Shown: positions 41,314 through 52,866 of the stretch, piece by piece | How positions within the stretch are numbered: the stretch's first letter is position 1 | How the letters are laid out: each line of letters opens with the position of its first letter | NCBI GenBank assembly: GCA_963576735.1 | Contig: OY755173.1 | Coordinates: forward strand, 17,950,873-18,014,872 | Length of the DNA stretch: 64,000 nucleotides | DNA from: Bedellia somnulentella | Lineage: Eukaryota > Arthropoda > Insecta > Lepidoptera > Bedelliidae | Reading direction: 5' to 3' | Position numbers and translations under genes: made by a program | The notes under the pieces: model-generated | What the model saw: the letters and a program-made list of their open reading frames with translations, nothing else | The model's database searches: none | What the model was told of the DNA's origin: nothing

Positions 41314-41566
41314 TGCTGTGTAGTGTCGGCTTAGAATAGCACTACCCCATTTCTTCCGGTGGGTGTACGTAAGAGGCAACTAACGGTTTTGGGGCTTTTA
41401 AGGGATTTTTGTGCGATGCGGTTGGAGACCCATCACCAACAACCTTTATTTTTACCATCTTTTCCCCACTCTACTTTCCAAAAGTGGCCGAGGAACTTCT
41501 AGTTCCTAAGCTCTGGCTACCCTGTAGGGATTTACATCCGTGAGTATATGTATGTATGTATGTATA
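41314..41566 (+). repeat. family A copy, full length
   Basis: TGCTGTGTAGTGTCGGCTTA to (GTAT)n. Confidence 0.9.
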
Positions 41567-41804
41567 TAAATACATTCATACACTAACGGTCATGAGGATA
41601 CATAGGTTTTGGGATCAAAACGGAGTAGTCAGAGCTTCAGAGCTAGAAACCACTCAACCACATTTGGAAGTCGATAGGGATAAACCGCATCGCCCAAAAA
41701 TTATTTAAAATGCCCCAACACCAAACCCTTAGTCGCCTCTTACAACGAGTTGTGTGCTTGGGTAAGAAGGGAGTAGTGACATTCTAAGTCGGCACTTCAC
41801 GGCA
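41567..41804 (-). repeat. family A copy, variant subfamily, divergent
   Basis: GGATCAAAACGGAGTAGTCA to GTCGGCACTTCACGGCA, tail to tail with the preceding copy. Confidence 0.7.
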
Positions 41805-41832
41805 AAGCTCGGTTTTGTAACCAACCAACCAA

Positions 41833-41962
41833 CCAACAACCTTTATTTCACCATCTTTTCCCCAGGCAACTTCCAAAAGTGGCTGAGGAATTTTTGATTC
41901 CCTAGCTCTAGCTTCCCCGTTCAAGGGATTAATAGCCGTGAGTATGTATGTATGTATGTATA
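41833..41962 (+). repeat. family A copy, 5' truncated
   Basis: Starts at ACCAACAACCTTTATTTCAC after a (CCAA)n run and keeps the full 3' end, the pattern expected from incomplete reverse transcription. Confidence 0.8.
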
Positions 41963-42740
41963 TATTTAGGGTGGTGGTTTAGTTAGTTGAGCTGTTTGGT
42001 CGTAACTTAGTATGATACTAACATTTTAAAAAGCGTACGATTTAGTTAGTACGAATTAAATAACATTTCGAAGATCCTTAATGGCTAATTAATACCTTTA
42101 GACCCATAACATTTTTGGCAAAAAAAATGTATTCGTCACATAAATTATTCTCCTCAGTAGAACCTGCGATCTTCAGAACCATTAGTGCCTCCAAATAGAC
42201 CTAGAACGCGTCGTCAAATAAAAATAAAATAAAACTCATTTATTTCGGACAATGCAAATCGATAATTTTGTTAGTAATTTTAATTATGTGTATGATATTT
42301 TAGTTCTTCATAGTTTTTAGTTATTTGAGAAATATCAACAACTCTATAGTACTTTATGGCTTTGAGTTACGCTGTTGATGTTTATGATGATTTTCTTATT
42401 AAGGTTCCGGCTTTAAAAGAAGCGAGAAGGATCGTTTCCCTCATTACCACTAAGTGAAAAGTGAAAGGTATCTGTTATTTATCACAAACCAAAACGACGA
42501 CATTATTTTGATAACTAAAAAAATATAGCTTTACTATGATAATAAAATATACCGAGGAACTTCAAAGTTAATGAAAGCACCAAAACATTACCTATATTTG
42601 CCATAATGGATCTTGACTTTTACTTTTATATCATCTTTATAATCTAAAAAATGATTGTTCGGAGACAATAAATACATAGAAAAACAAACATACGAGTATA
42701 TTGCAACATATGCATTTGTCGCGATGCAGTATGACATAGG
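41963..42740. other. repeat-poor AT-rich stretch
   Basis: No family A, S1 or C sequence. No long ORF. Likely intergenic or intronic. Confidence 0.4.
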
Positions 42741-42747
42741 CTCTATC

Positions 42748-42908
42748 TATATACACCAAGCGCTACGAACAGTTTTCCGTCTACGAGCGTAGCAACCGGT
42801 CGCTCGCAGACATTTCTCCGTAGTCGCTCGTTGCGAAGTTCCGTTCAAGTGTTTGGAATGATAACTTGTTAAAAGTGTTGACTGAGGGTTTCCTCTTATT
42901 ATTTTAAG
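42748..42908 (+). promoter_or_regulatory. candidate promoter and noncoding first exon with splice donor
   Basis: TATATA at 42748-42753 is followed by a CpG-rich segment (CGTCTACGAGCGTAGCAACC, GGTCGCTCGCAG, TAGTCGCTCGTTGCGAAGTT) unlike the AT-rich flanks. It ends ATTTTAAG, then GTGAGTGCC, a near-consensus 5' splice site with GT at 42909. The only ATG leads to an immediate stop, so it would be 5' UTR. Confidence 0.4.
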
Positions 42909-44400
42909 GTGAGTGCCCTTTAAGTCAATTTCAAAAGCTTTCAATCTTTTGTTTAAGCTGAGTTTTTTATGGAATAAAAAAAGAGGTATTTAACGAGCTC
43001 AACGATAACGATAAGAATTGGAACGTTTTATCTCGTGTTCCTGAAAAAAAGAGTTAGTGATTTAATTTTCTTCATAGCAAACTCATTCAGAGAACGGATA
43101 GTTAATAATTTTATGATCAAAAGAATTTCAACTAATTTAATTATCTACATACCAATGATTATATCGATTAGCTAACTTAAACCCAAACGTACATATTCAA
43201 TGTTATATGAATAAGTAAATATCGTGGTGTGAAATAAATTGCACAAATCCGAACAATTTACGGATATATGGGAGAATATAAATAGTACCCCAGGATTTAG
43301 TACAAGTATAACATTAAACCAATTCTAATTTCTTAATTCTTTATAAATAATTCTTTACTTATTAGCAATTCTAATTATTTTAAAACCAAGCGACGCGATA
43401 AAAAAATGGGTATGAGATTATTTATAGTAAACTTAGTATTATTTTTTCATTTATATTATTTACTTTTAATGATTTTCAATGCGATAATTTTTTGTGTTTT
43501 TACTAACAATTGTTACATTCAGAGATTTATAATTTTGTGCATTTTTCGGTAGGAAACCTGAAAAGAATGATTTATTGGTACCCAAACAATTATATTATTT
43601 TTAGCTCTATTTATTTATTTCACATGTCACCAGCTTCTTATAGACGAAATGAATGAAAATCATTGAAATAATGAAATCAATTATATCAATCCAGAGTGTT
43701 ATTTATCAATTGATAATTTTATTCATTTACTGATTTATATTCCAGCAGATATCATGTTTAGTGATATTTTATATCGATTTTTTATATTTTTTCATTTATA
43801 TATTTTTATTTTTTTGTTTATTAATTCTAATGAACAACAATTAATTTCACCTTTTATTATATATTGCATTTACACAAAAGAAAACAAGCATAATTTGCTA
43901 CATTTTATCATGATAGAGTTGTATCGATTATATGTAAAAATATAAGCAACTATTACAAATGGCAACTAACAAATAGAGAACCACTTTTGGCGTTCAAAAA
44001 AGGAAAATTTAAAGTAGTTAAATATAATTAATCATAAACGTCAAATGTAGTATTTTTACAATAAGCACAATCATATTCACAACACGCAAATGTTGTAATA
44101 TAATACTTGTTCTGTCGGTTGAAACAAAATTGATAAAATTTGCTTTAAGCTATTGATTGTGATTTGCGGATATTGAATACATCCAAATAAATTAGATATT
44201 ATTCATAAATACTATTATTGTGTTAACAAAACCATGAGTTTTATGGAACACATAAGGTATTGTCGTTTTAGTGAAAGGTTGTTAAATTCAAAATATGTGG
44301 AATTAGATAATAAAATATACTAACGCTTAACGCTCAAACGAACCTTGTTGTAGTATATATTTAACATAAAGAAAATATCGATTTCATCTGCTTTTTAATT
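42909..44400. other. repeat-poor AT-rich stretch, possible intron
   Basis: No gene and none of the window's repeat families. It lies between two promoter-like sites. Confidence 0.4.
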
Positions 44401-44406
44401 TGCAAG

Positions 44407-44535
44407 TATAAATACCGGTCTCAAAGTAAACGCAACACAGAACTGAAAGAGACAGACACGTTGACAACATTTTCTTCATTTTAAGGACAACCACAATTCT
44501 TTATAATCACAAATTTTGAGGTTACACAAGAAGGT
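44407..44535 (+). promoter_or_regulatory. candidate TATA promoter and 5' UTR
   Basis: TATAAATA at 44407-44414 is followed by CCGGTCTCAAAGTAAACGCA and ACACAGAACTGAAAG, which looks like an insect start-site region. A possible splice donor AAG/GTAACA lies at 44530-44535. No coding frame follows within the exon. Confidence 0.35.
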
Positions 44536-44805
44536 AACAGAAAGAGCAATAATATAAAGACAAAACTGTTTAATAATCGTAAAGTTTTCATCATTCAAAC
44601 ACTGTCATCTACGAAATTAAATGTATAAAGACAATATACGAAAATAGGGAACGCTAAAATAGACATTTTATTTCAGACTTCACGTAAAAAATTCAATATA
44701 AGTTTTATGACGCATAAAAATATATTTTTTCTTTTGACTATTACTGAATTGCTAGTACAATAATACATCAAATATTTATAAAGTTTTAGCTTGGCTTTTC
44801 TTTAT

Positions 44806-45042
44806 TACATACATATAATTACGCCCATAAATCCCATAAAGGGGTAGCCGGAGCTTTAGAACTAGAAACTCCTCAGACATATTTGGAAGTGGATAGGGGA
44901 GAGAATGATAGAAATAAAGTATCGTTCGTGATGGGTCTCCAACCGCATCGCCCAAAAGACACATAAAAAAGCCCCATACCCTTCGTCGCCTCTTAGGATA
45001 CCAATAATTAAAAAGGGTATGTAGTGACATTCTACCTTAGGC
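44806..45042 (-). repeat. family A copy, variant subfamily
   Basis: TTACGCCCATAAATCCCATA to GTAGTGACATTCTACCTTAG. Confidence 0.75.
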
Positions 45043-45125
45043 ATGCATCTTTTTAAGCATACTGTTTATACTTCACGCTTCGGCCACCTGCTATTTTGAG
45101 CACATTTTCCACTTGATCTAGATGT
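45043..45125 (-). repeat. family C (RTE ORF end) fragment
   Basis: GCATGCATCTTTTTAAGCAT, CCACCTGCTATTTTGAGCAC, ATTTTCCACTTGATC. Confidence 0.55.
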
Positions 45126-45129
45126 ATAA

Positions 45130-45155
45130 AGAAAAGAAAGAAAGAAAGAAGAAAC
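45130..45155. repeat. (GAAA)n microsatellite
   Basis: AGAAAAGAAAGAAAGAAAGA, AGAAA. Confidence 0.8.
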
Positions 45156-45173
45156 GTTTATTCTCATTAAGAC

Positions 45174-45424
45174 ATACATACATACATACATATACTCACG
45201 GCTATAAATCCCTTAACGGGGTAGCCAGAGCTTTGGAATGAGAAATTCCTCAGCCACTTTTGGAAGTTGATTGGGAAAATATGGTAATAATAAATGTTTT
45301 TGGTGACACGTCTCCAACCGCATCGCCCGAAAATCCCTTAATAGCCCCATACCGTTATTCGCCTCTTACGTACACCCACCGGAAGAAATGGGGTAGTGCT
45401 ATTCTAAGCCGACACTACACAGCA
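45174..45424 (-). repeat. family A copy, full length
   Basis: (CATA)n, TATACTCACGGCTATAAATC to GCCGACACTACACAGCA. Confidence 0.9.
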
Positions 45425-45474
45425 ACAATTATATACACACATATCAAAAACAATAACCTATACAACAATATATA

Positions 45475-45610
45475 TGTCGTGGCCATATCGTAGATTTGGT
45501 GTGTTAATATGTGAAAATGTTGTAACAATAAAATGTTGTTGAACATATATATTGTTGGATGATTATCGATCATTTCTTTATGTGTTCAAATTTACGATAT
45601 GGCCACGACA
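45475..45610. mobile_element. MITE-like inverted-repeat element, 136 bp
   Basis: TGTCGTGGCCATATCGTAGA, TTTG on the left pairs with CAAATTTACGATATGGCCAC, GACA on the right, with one mismatch in 24. The loop contains a further small palindrome around AACAATAAAATGTTGTTG. No clear target duplication. Confidence 0.65.
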
Positions 45611-45774
45611 TCTAGATCAAACTATAACCTTGAGTCGAAATGGCCCAGACTCAACATCAATTGTGAGATAGACTCGCAATACTCTTCTTGCATGGTCGTC
45701 CTATGCCAGCATTACCATCAACATTGGCTTAATATTTATCTTTCATTAACTTACTTTCAACCATGTTTCTATAA

Positions 45775-46020
45775 CCGTGTAGTGTCGGCATAGAATAACA
45801 CTACCCCATTTCTAACCGTGGGTGATCGTAAGAGGCGACTAAGAGTATAGGGGCTTTTTAAGTGATTTTTGGGCGATGTGGTTGGAGACCCGTTACCAAA
45901 AACATTTATTATTACCATCTTTTCCCCAATCAACTTCCAAAAGTGGCTGAGGAATTTCTCATTCCAAAGCTCTGGCTACCCCGTTAAGGGATTTATAGCC
46001 GTGAGTATATGTATGTATGT
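45775..46020 (+). repeat. family A copy, full length
   Basis: CCGTGTAGTGTCGGCATAGA to (TATG)n. Belongs to the subfamily with CCGTGGGTGATCGTAAGAGG. Confidence 0.9.
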
Positions 46021-46059
46021 TCTCTATGTGCCCAAACCATCTTAACAATATAATAAATA

Positions 46060-46295
46060 ATAATCAAAATAAATATACTGACATATATTATACACAGATC
46101 AAGTAACTCAAAACTAGGTAGAACTTAAATTTTGAGATACTAACACAACGATATATTTAATACACATAGAAATAACTTAAAAAACTAAGTAACCATAATT
46201 TGTGCTCATCACATAAACGTTGCTCTCAGCAGGAATCGAATCCGCAACCTCCGGACCGAGAAACTAGTCACTTATCCTCTCGGCCACGGAGGTCT
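46060..46295 (-). repeat. S3 tRNA-derived SINE (reverse)
   Basis: The minus strand reads CTCCGTGGCCGAGAGGATAA (A box) and GCGGATTCGATTCCTGC (B box), then a body ending AT-rich. It shares ATTAAATATATCGTTG with the copy at 54996. Confidence 0.7.
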
Positions 46296-46430
46296 TCATT
46301 AATATAATGTACTTAGCCTTGTGAATTCTTAAACAACGTTTTCCCCATTATTGACAATCTCGATAAATAAACTACCTATACGAATTTGGAACATACACGT
46401 TAATGTAAACCAGATCTCGGATTGGAACTA

Positions 46431-47338
46431 GTGTTGCCGGATAATCGATTATCGATTAATCGATTGTGTTCATCCAAAATAATCTAATATTCGATAGTAT
46501 TATCGATACTTTCGATTATATCGATTACTAAATTATAATCTAACTAGTGGATCGTCCCAGCTTCGCACGGGTAGCGTTGTTTTTTTAAATATCTGAGGTT
46601 TCTTTCTGCAGTCCCTGCTTAAGCATTGTGAAATTCAGCGCAATGTTTTCAATTTATTTAATTTATAGCACTCCCTAAACAGTGTAGTTTGGTGATTTTG
46701 AATGCGCTTTAATGAACGGTTCAGTATTTCCGTTAAATAGCAAATTTTGGAATAAAACGCTATAAAATATTTATAACAATCTGAAAAATAAATCATTACG
46801 TGATGTAGGATGTTATATATAAATTAATAAAGATTTGGTTTTGGTCACGGGCGCGCTGGCTTATTTTATGTATAATTTCGGTGTTTGTCTACCGATTTCT
46901 ATGATTCTTTTTTTTATTGAATAGGTAATAATGTTACCTTTTTTAAATTAGGGATGAGTGAGAGGTTTACAAACGTAAGAGTAAACTAATATAATCAGAA
47001 TGTTCCGAACTGCTAAGCTATCAGGAATTACACGTGTTATTGTGAGTCAACCGTAAAAGATAGACATAAACTGTCAAGGTTTTTTTTTTAGATAATTTTA
47101 TGCAAAATTTTTCCGTCATACATGATTTCTATGTAAGTTTAACCATTAAGGCTGCACACGCGACGGAAGCTTAAAAAATGGAGTAACTTCTCCCGTTTTC
47201 CCAAAATTTCCCAAAATTCCCCTTTACTACTCTGCTGGAAAGTATACAAAAACCTGCGCAGGAGTATGAAGAATAATTGTACTAAGTTTCGTTAGAATCC
47301 GTCGAGTAGTTTTTGTTTCCATAAGGAACATACAAACC

Positions 47339-47384
<46 letters not shown>

Positions 47385-47834
47385 AATTTTACTGATTGCA
47401 TTTTTGGCATCAGTATCGATCCCTAATCATCACCTGATAGTTATTTTGAAAATATATTTCATGTACAGAATTGACCTCTCTACAGATTTATTATAAGTAT
47501 AGATGACGATATAATCGATTTATCAATTATAATTGACAATTAATCGATTATAATTCATATAATCGATTAATCGATTATAATTAATTAATCGATTATAATT
47601 GACAATTAATCGATCATAATTGATTAATCGATTATATCGATTATTTAACATGTATTTTGCAATTATAATCGATATAATCGATTAATAGATTATAATCGAT
47701 TATATCGTCATTAGATTATAATCTAGTAATCGATATAATCGATAGTATCGATAATACTATCGATTATTAGATTATTTGGGCTCCATTTGCATAATCAATT
47801 AATAATCGATACACTATCGATTATCCGGCAACAC
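46431..47834. mobile_element. TA-flanked palindromic MITE rich in ATCGAT, split by a Helitron
   Basis: The ends are GTGTTGCCGGATAATCGATT and its inverse; the arms run about 115 bp inward. TA lies outside both ends (46429-46430, 47835-47836), as in Tc1/mariner-type MITEs. The interior is a dense array of AATCGATTAATCGATTATAA-type palindromes. Without the Helitron it is about 444 bp. Confidence 0.8.
46544..47503 (-). mobile_element. non-autonomous Helitron, copy 3
   Basis: Minus strand TCTATACTTATAATAAATCT to GACGATCCACTAG. The host reads AATCTA-A/T-GACGAT around it, with no duplication. About 25 bp present in copies 1 and 2 (GCAACTACTGGCGCC region) are missing. Confidence 0.9.
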
Positions 47835-47836
47835 TA

Positions 47837-48373
47837 TTTCGGACCCCCACTTTTTTGCATTAGAGTCTGTGCTTTTCAAAAATGAGCCACCAAGGTTACT
47901 TACTTAATTCATGCCCCAATAAATCAAGAGTTACCCAAAAATATTCATCCATAGCTTTCAAACTTCAACTTGCTCTATCTAAAACTAACAGCGGCTATTT
48001 CAAGCGATTTCGACTTTGAATATTTGACTGCCCGGACTTTGACACATCCCACGAGTTGCTATTTTAGCCAGAAAGTTAGGTTATTTAGGTATTTTCTGGT
48101 ATTATTCTTATCTGTGCAGTATTTAGTGTAAATTGTTTTCTTATAAATGTATGTTGTTTGAGGTGATTAAGAGTTTTGAGGTTTTTTAAAGGATTGTTGT
48201 AGTGACTTGGACCCATCACCAAGTATTCTTCACCCTTATTCTTACTTACTTACTTTACTTATTACTAAATTACTAAAATTTATTACTTATTTACTATACT
48301 TTGTGTTTTTTTAGTTAGGAAGAGTTGGTAAATTATTCTGCTATAATGTTTAAAATTAAAGTACATATATAAA
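47837..48373. other. gene-free stretch
   Basis: No gene recognised. An ACTTACTTACT-type low-complexity run lies at about 48240-48300. Confidence 0.4.
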
Positions 48374-48616
48374 ATATATTGTCGTGTAGTGTCGGCTTAG
48401 AATAACACTACCCTTATTTCTACCCGTGGGTGATCGTGAGAGGCGACTAAGGATATAGGGGTTTTTTAAGTGATTTTTGGGCGACTTGTCTCCAAAAACA
48501 TTTATTATTACCATCTTTTCCCCAATCAACTTCCAAAAGTGGCTGAGGAATTTCTTATTCCAAAGCTCTGGCTACCCCGTTAAAGGATTTATAGCCGTGA
48601 GTATATGTATGTATGT
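48374..48616 (+). repeat. family A copy with 9-bp duplication
   Basis: ATATATAAA at 48365-48373 and 48617-48625. It lacks about 20 bp around GCGGTTGGAGACCC. Confidence 0.85.
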
Positions 48617-48950
48617 ATATATAAAGAGTTGAATAATAGAAACAATCAAGTGTACCATGCAGAATCTAATTCAATTAAAAACGTTGCCGAAAATTTCATA
48701 CTCTGTTATAAGTATATGAAACATTTATTGATGTTTTAAAATACCTTTACTGTTGCACCCAGATGTACTAAATCACTTATCGATGCGCCACGCCGTTTAA
48801 ATATTTACAGAACTGTCCTTGCTATGTCCTTGTTATCACTGATAAAATAAGAATCAGAATAAATCTTTAGTCTTCTCATAATAATATTTTTTTCTGTATC
48901 AAACATACTCTTTTAATGATTCTAATAAAAATTACCAGTGTTTGTAAATA

Positions 48951-49186
48951 GCATGTGTTAAGCTTAGAAGAGCACTAGCCCATTTCTTACCGTGGGTGTT
49001 GGTATAAGGCGGCTGAGGGTATTTCGCATTTTTAAGTGATTTTTGGGCGATGCGGTTGCCCATCACCAAAAACCTTTGTTTACAATCTAATCCCTGCACA
49101 AATTCCAAAAGTAGTTAAGAGAATTCTTATTCCGAAGCTCTGGCTACCCCTTGTAAGGATTGATAGCCGTGAGTATATCTATGTAT
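48951..49186 (+). repeat. family A copy, divergent
   Basis: GTGTTAAGCTTAGAAGAGCA to AGCCGTGAGTATATCTATG. Confidence 0.75.
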
Positions 49187-49320
49187 CTTGACTAAAGCTA
49201 TCAATCTCATTTTACAACGCCTAAATTGAGTCTTGTAGAAATGTGTTCATAATTTTAATAAGTACTTTAGCGTCTTACTTATTTATAGCTTGCGTTGTAT
49301 ATTGTGCAGGTGTAGTTAGA

Positions 49321-49517
49321 ACATACATATACTCACGGCTATAAATCTCTAGAAGGGGTAGCCAGAGCTAAGGAATTAGAAACTCCTCAGCCACTTTTGG
49401 AAATGTGAGTGGGGAAAAAATGGTAAAAATTAGTGATGGGTCTCTAACCGCATCGCCCTAAAATACACCCACCGGAAGAAATGTGGTAGTGCTATTTTAA
49501 GCCGACACTACACAGCA
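49321..49517 (-). repeat. family A copy with internal deletions
   Basis: ACATACATATACTCACGGCT to GCCGACACTACACAGCA. It lacks AAAGGTTGTTG and the block between CCCTAAAAT and ACACCCACCGG. Confidence 0.85.
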
Positions 49518-49531
49518 GTGTAGTTAGTAGT

Positions 49532-49665
49532 GATACTAATACTTGAAATCAAAAAGAAATTTTGTCACCTGGTATTCAAAGTAGCTGCATCAAGTCTGGA
49601 CAGTGTACTCGTGTGATAAGAGCGGCTTATTGCCGTTTTGTATAAATACACTGTCTCAACTAAGA
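49532..49665 (-). repeat. S1 SINE fragment
   Basis: ACTAATACTTGAAATC, TTTTGTCACCTGGTATTCAA, then GTATAAATACACTGTC. Confidence 0.6.
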
Positions 49666-49701
49666 ATAGCTTTGACATGTTAGTTACCACACGACTTTTA
49701 T

Positions 49702-49953
49702 ACATACATACATACATATACTCACGGCTGTAAATCCCTAGAAGGGGTAGCCAGAGCTAAGGAATTAGAAATTCCTCAGCCACTTTTGGAAGTTGCGTGG
49801 GGAAAAGATGGTAAAATAAAGGTTGTTGGTGATGGGTCTCCAACCGCATCGCCCAAAAATCCCCTAAAAAGCCCCAATACCGTTAGTCGCCTTTTACGAA
49901 CACCCACCGGAAGAAATGGGGTAGTGCTATTCTAAACCGACACTACACAGCAA
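49702..49953 (-). repeat. family A copy with 8-bp duplication
   Basis: ACTTTTAT at 49694-49701 and 49954-49961. Close to consensus. Confidence 0.9.
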
Positions 49954-50124
49954 ACTTTTATGAACTTAATTAATAGTATGCTCGTAATTATGTCGTAAGC
50001 TCTTTGTTTAAAACGAGATAAATATATATACGATATTTTTGAAGTGCGAAAGAGATAATGGTATCCCTGTTCGAGTGTAATGACCTACCCTTTTTGAGGT
50101 AAGGAGTTTTGTATACACGGTAAC

Positions 50125-50205
50125 AAAATATAAGCACGTGATGTTCAGAAGTATAACTAAGACTGTCATCCCTTTGGGTAAACATGGGGTGAACATTGAG
50201 TACTG
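50125..50205 (+). repeat. S1 SINE 3' fragment
   Basis: CACGTGATGTTCAGAAGTAT to GGGTAAACATGGGGTGAACA. Confidence 0.55.
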
Positions 50206-50424
50206 TAAAAGTGTACTGCTGTTAATAATATCCATGTAAATTTCTCCATGTTCAATCAAATTATTGATGGGAATTTATTTATAATCAAATCAAGTTTCAA
50301 CTCTAAATACTTCGATTATGTATACTCGGTTAGCATAGCAGCTACAATAGTGCAGGCATACAAATGAATAACATTTATGATACTACTGTCTTTTTTTTTC
50401 AAATGGGCAGAAGTATCCCGTGGT

Positions 50425-50565
50425 ATAAAGAATAAAAGAGCATGTATGAAAAGATTGATGGATGTGAACGAGGCGAGAGAAGTTTGCCAGGATCGTACAA
50501 AGTGGCGAACGATAGTCTCTGCCTCCCCCAATGGGAACTAATAACGTGAGTTTGTGTATGTATGT
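50425..50565 (+). pseudogene. family C: RTE-like LINE 3' end (plus strand)
   Basis: Encodes RACMKRLMDVNEAREVCQDR, then TKWRTIVSASPNGN, and ends CCCAATGGGAACTAATAACG, TGAGTTTGTGTATGTATG. Confidence 0.75.
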
Positions 50566-51028
50566 CTTCTTGAGTGTTAATCCAAAAATACAGAAACGTA
50601 AAAATTCTTCCCATTCCTATCTGTTTGGCCTAATCACACGTTCCCAAGTTTCCGGCAAAAACCTCGAGCATACGTGTGTTTACTCAAACTCAATATTCTC
50701 AATTTGCGACGCACAAATTGAGCCTTCCACAAAGGCTGTTAGTTTAATAAATAATCGTGTCAAATTGAAACATGTCTCCATTGTGCTCGACTGACAAGGC
50801 GCGCGCTCACTCTATTTGTCTTAACAAGACTCGTCACTCCCTATTCTGATGAATAAAATAATTGGAGCGAATAAATTGAGCATACTTCCGTACATACAAA
50901 AATATGTAGACCGTCGATTTTATTCTTCCTTATGGCTTAGCCTAAATGAGAAAAAATCTGAAATAAAACGCGGGGTGCAAAGAAGTCCTTGATAAGAATT
51001 TAGTTAAATTATGCTTTACATTTACATT
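50566..51028. other. gene-free stretch
   Basis: Appears unique. A short GC-rich site GACAAGGCGCGCGCTCACTC lies at about 50792-50811. Confidence 0.35.
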
Positions 51029-51258
51029 TGCTGTACCGCACTACCCCATTTCTGCCGGTGGGTGTACGTCAGAGGCGACTACCGGTATTGCGACTTTTAA
51101 GGGATTTTTGGGCGATGCGGTTGGAGACCCATCACCAGCAGCCATTATTTTGCCATATTTTCCCCACTCAACTTTCCAAAAGTGGCTGAGTAATTTCTAA
51201 TTCCTTAGTTCTGGCTACCCTTTCAAGGGATTTATAGCCTTGAGTATATGTATGTATT
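51029..51258 (+). repeat. family A copy, 5' end deleted
   Basis: TGCTGTACCGCACTACCCCA: about 19 bp of the head are missing. The 3' end is intact. Confidence 0.85.
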
Positions 51259-51325
51259 TATAGTTTACATAATTATTTCTCTCGTAACTTTCAACTTTGA
51301 TAGATTGATGGGAAGTACACTGAGC

Positions 51326-51402
51326 AAGTGAGGGAAAATGTCGTGAGAAAACCCACGTGGAGAAATCATTCTTAGTCATGTTACAGTGTATTCGTACAAT
51401 TA
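51326..51402 (+). repeat. S1 SINE fragment
   Basis: GTGAGGGAAAATGTCGTGAG to TACAGTGTATTCGTACAA. Confidence 0.6.
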
Positions 51403-51432
51403 ATTATTAATATAATATTATCAAAACTATCA

Positions 51433-52042
51433 ATTACGCTCAATTAGAGGCAAAATTTCATTTAGACAGTCTTAAAAATAGACGTATTGTTTCTGATACG
51501 GCATTGTTATACGATATACTGCATAATAACATTGACTCCCCCGTCCTTCTCAGTAAAATCACATTAAATGTACCCAAGAAGAGAACACGAATATATTTAA
51601 ATACCAATTTGCGAGTATTATTGCCTCTAGTGAAACAATTAATAGAATGGTCAATATATACAATAATGAGTTTCAGGAAATAGATCGGTTCGCGGAAACT
51701 AAACTATCATTCCTAAAAAAGGTTAAAATGGTGTTACTTAAGGAAACTACTTGATAAATATTATGTGTTTGTCCATTACCATAAATTACATGCCCGTTAA
51801 AGTTCTAACACACATAATCTCACACACACACTCTCACACATACAAAAACACCCATGAAACACACATTTAGAGGAAAATAATTATATTTAATTTGTCCATA
51901 CATATTTCTGTTACAAATAAATGCTCAGTTTATTTAATGAAATTTGTGAAACATATAATTGGCACGATAAATTGTTATATTTAAAAATGCTTGTTAATAG
52001 ATTAAGTGCTGTTTGTTTTACTCAATAATAAATAAATAAATA
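51433..52042 (+). pseudogene. jockey/CR1-like LINE, 3' end only
   Basis: Degraded frames encode LDSLKNRRIVSDTALLYDIL, DSPVLLSKITLNVPKKRTR, then INRMVNIYNNEFQEIDRF and a stop at 51753. This is the typical C-terminus after the RT thumb in jockey/CR1 elements, with one frameshift. It is followed by a 3' UTR and an AATAATAAATAAATAAATAA tail (52024-52042). Confidence 0.75.
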
Positions 52043-52483
52043 AGCTGCAAAATACGGAGAGGCCCTAAATGGTAATGGTATTTGTTCTATCTTCTTTAAT
52101 TTAAAACACGGATTACACGGATACCTTGACACCCGCATCTTAAACTAATACACATTAGTCGAGATAAAACTAGCACTTTCCGTTTGATTGAACACATCAA
52201 CTAACTGAAATCAAATTCAATTTTCGTAGATATTATTTTTATATATTAAATAATAAAAAGATTAACAAAAATCTAATCTTTATAAATTAAAATTCACGAA
52301 AACTCATTTTGTATAAATTTCATAGAATACAATAACGCTTGCTTGAAATTTTTGTTGTGTGTTCCCTTAAAATTGGACATGTTATTTCGCAAATTGCAAT
52401 AAACTAACGGCCAAATGATACATGTATTTTAAAGATTTAAGCGAAATAAATGTATTCATCAGGATTACGTAATAATCAAGAAT
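52043..52483. other. gene-free AT-rich stretch
   Basis: No gene or repeat recognised. Confidence 0.35.
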
Positions 52484-52496
52484 CTTACGAGATACG

Positions 52497-52750
52497 TGTG
52501 TCGTGTGTGTAGTGTCGGCTTAGAATAGCACTACCCCATTTCTTACGGTGGGTGTACGTAAGAGGCGACTAACGGACTTGGGGCTTTTTAAGGGATTATT
52601 GGGCGATGCAATTGGAGACCCATCACCAACAACCTTTGTTCTACCATCTTTTCCCCACTCAACTTCCAAAAGTGGCTGAGGAATTTGTTATTTCTCAGCT
52701 CTGGCGACCCCTTTTAGGGATTTATAGCCGTGAGTATATGTATATGTATG
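52497..52750 (+). repeat. family A copy with 13-bp duplication
   Basis: CTTACGAGATACG at 52484-52496 and 52751-52763. Full length. Confidence 0.95.
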
Positions 52751-52826
52751 CTTACGAGATACGAACTCACGAGTTAGATGGGTCGAAAATAAAAATAAAA
52801 CACAAACTCAACTGAAACTCAAACGA

Positions 52827-52866
52827 GGTAGGTACTAATACTTCTGAAAATCACGTGAAATTGTAC
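52827..52866 (-). repeat. S1 SINE fragment
   Basis: GTACTAATACTTCTGAAAAT, CACGTGAAATTGT. Confidence 0.45.

Noticed and set aside
42747..42944. 65-codon minus-strand frame over the CpG-rich segment
   Set aside because: Short, no domain, and antisense to the splice-donor-bearing candidate exon.
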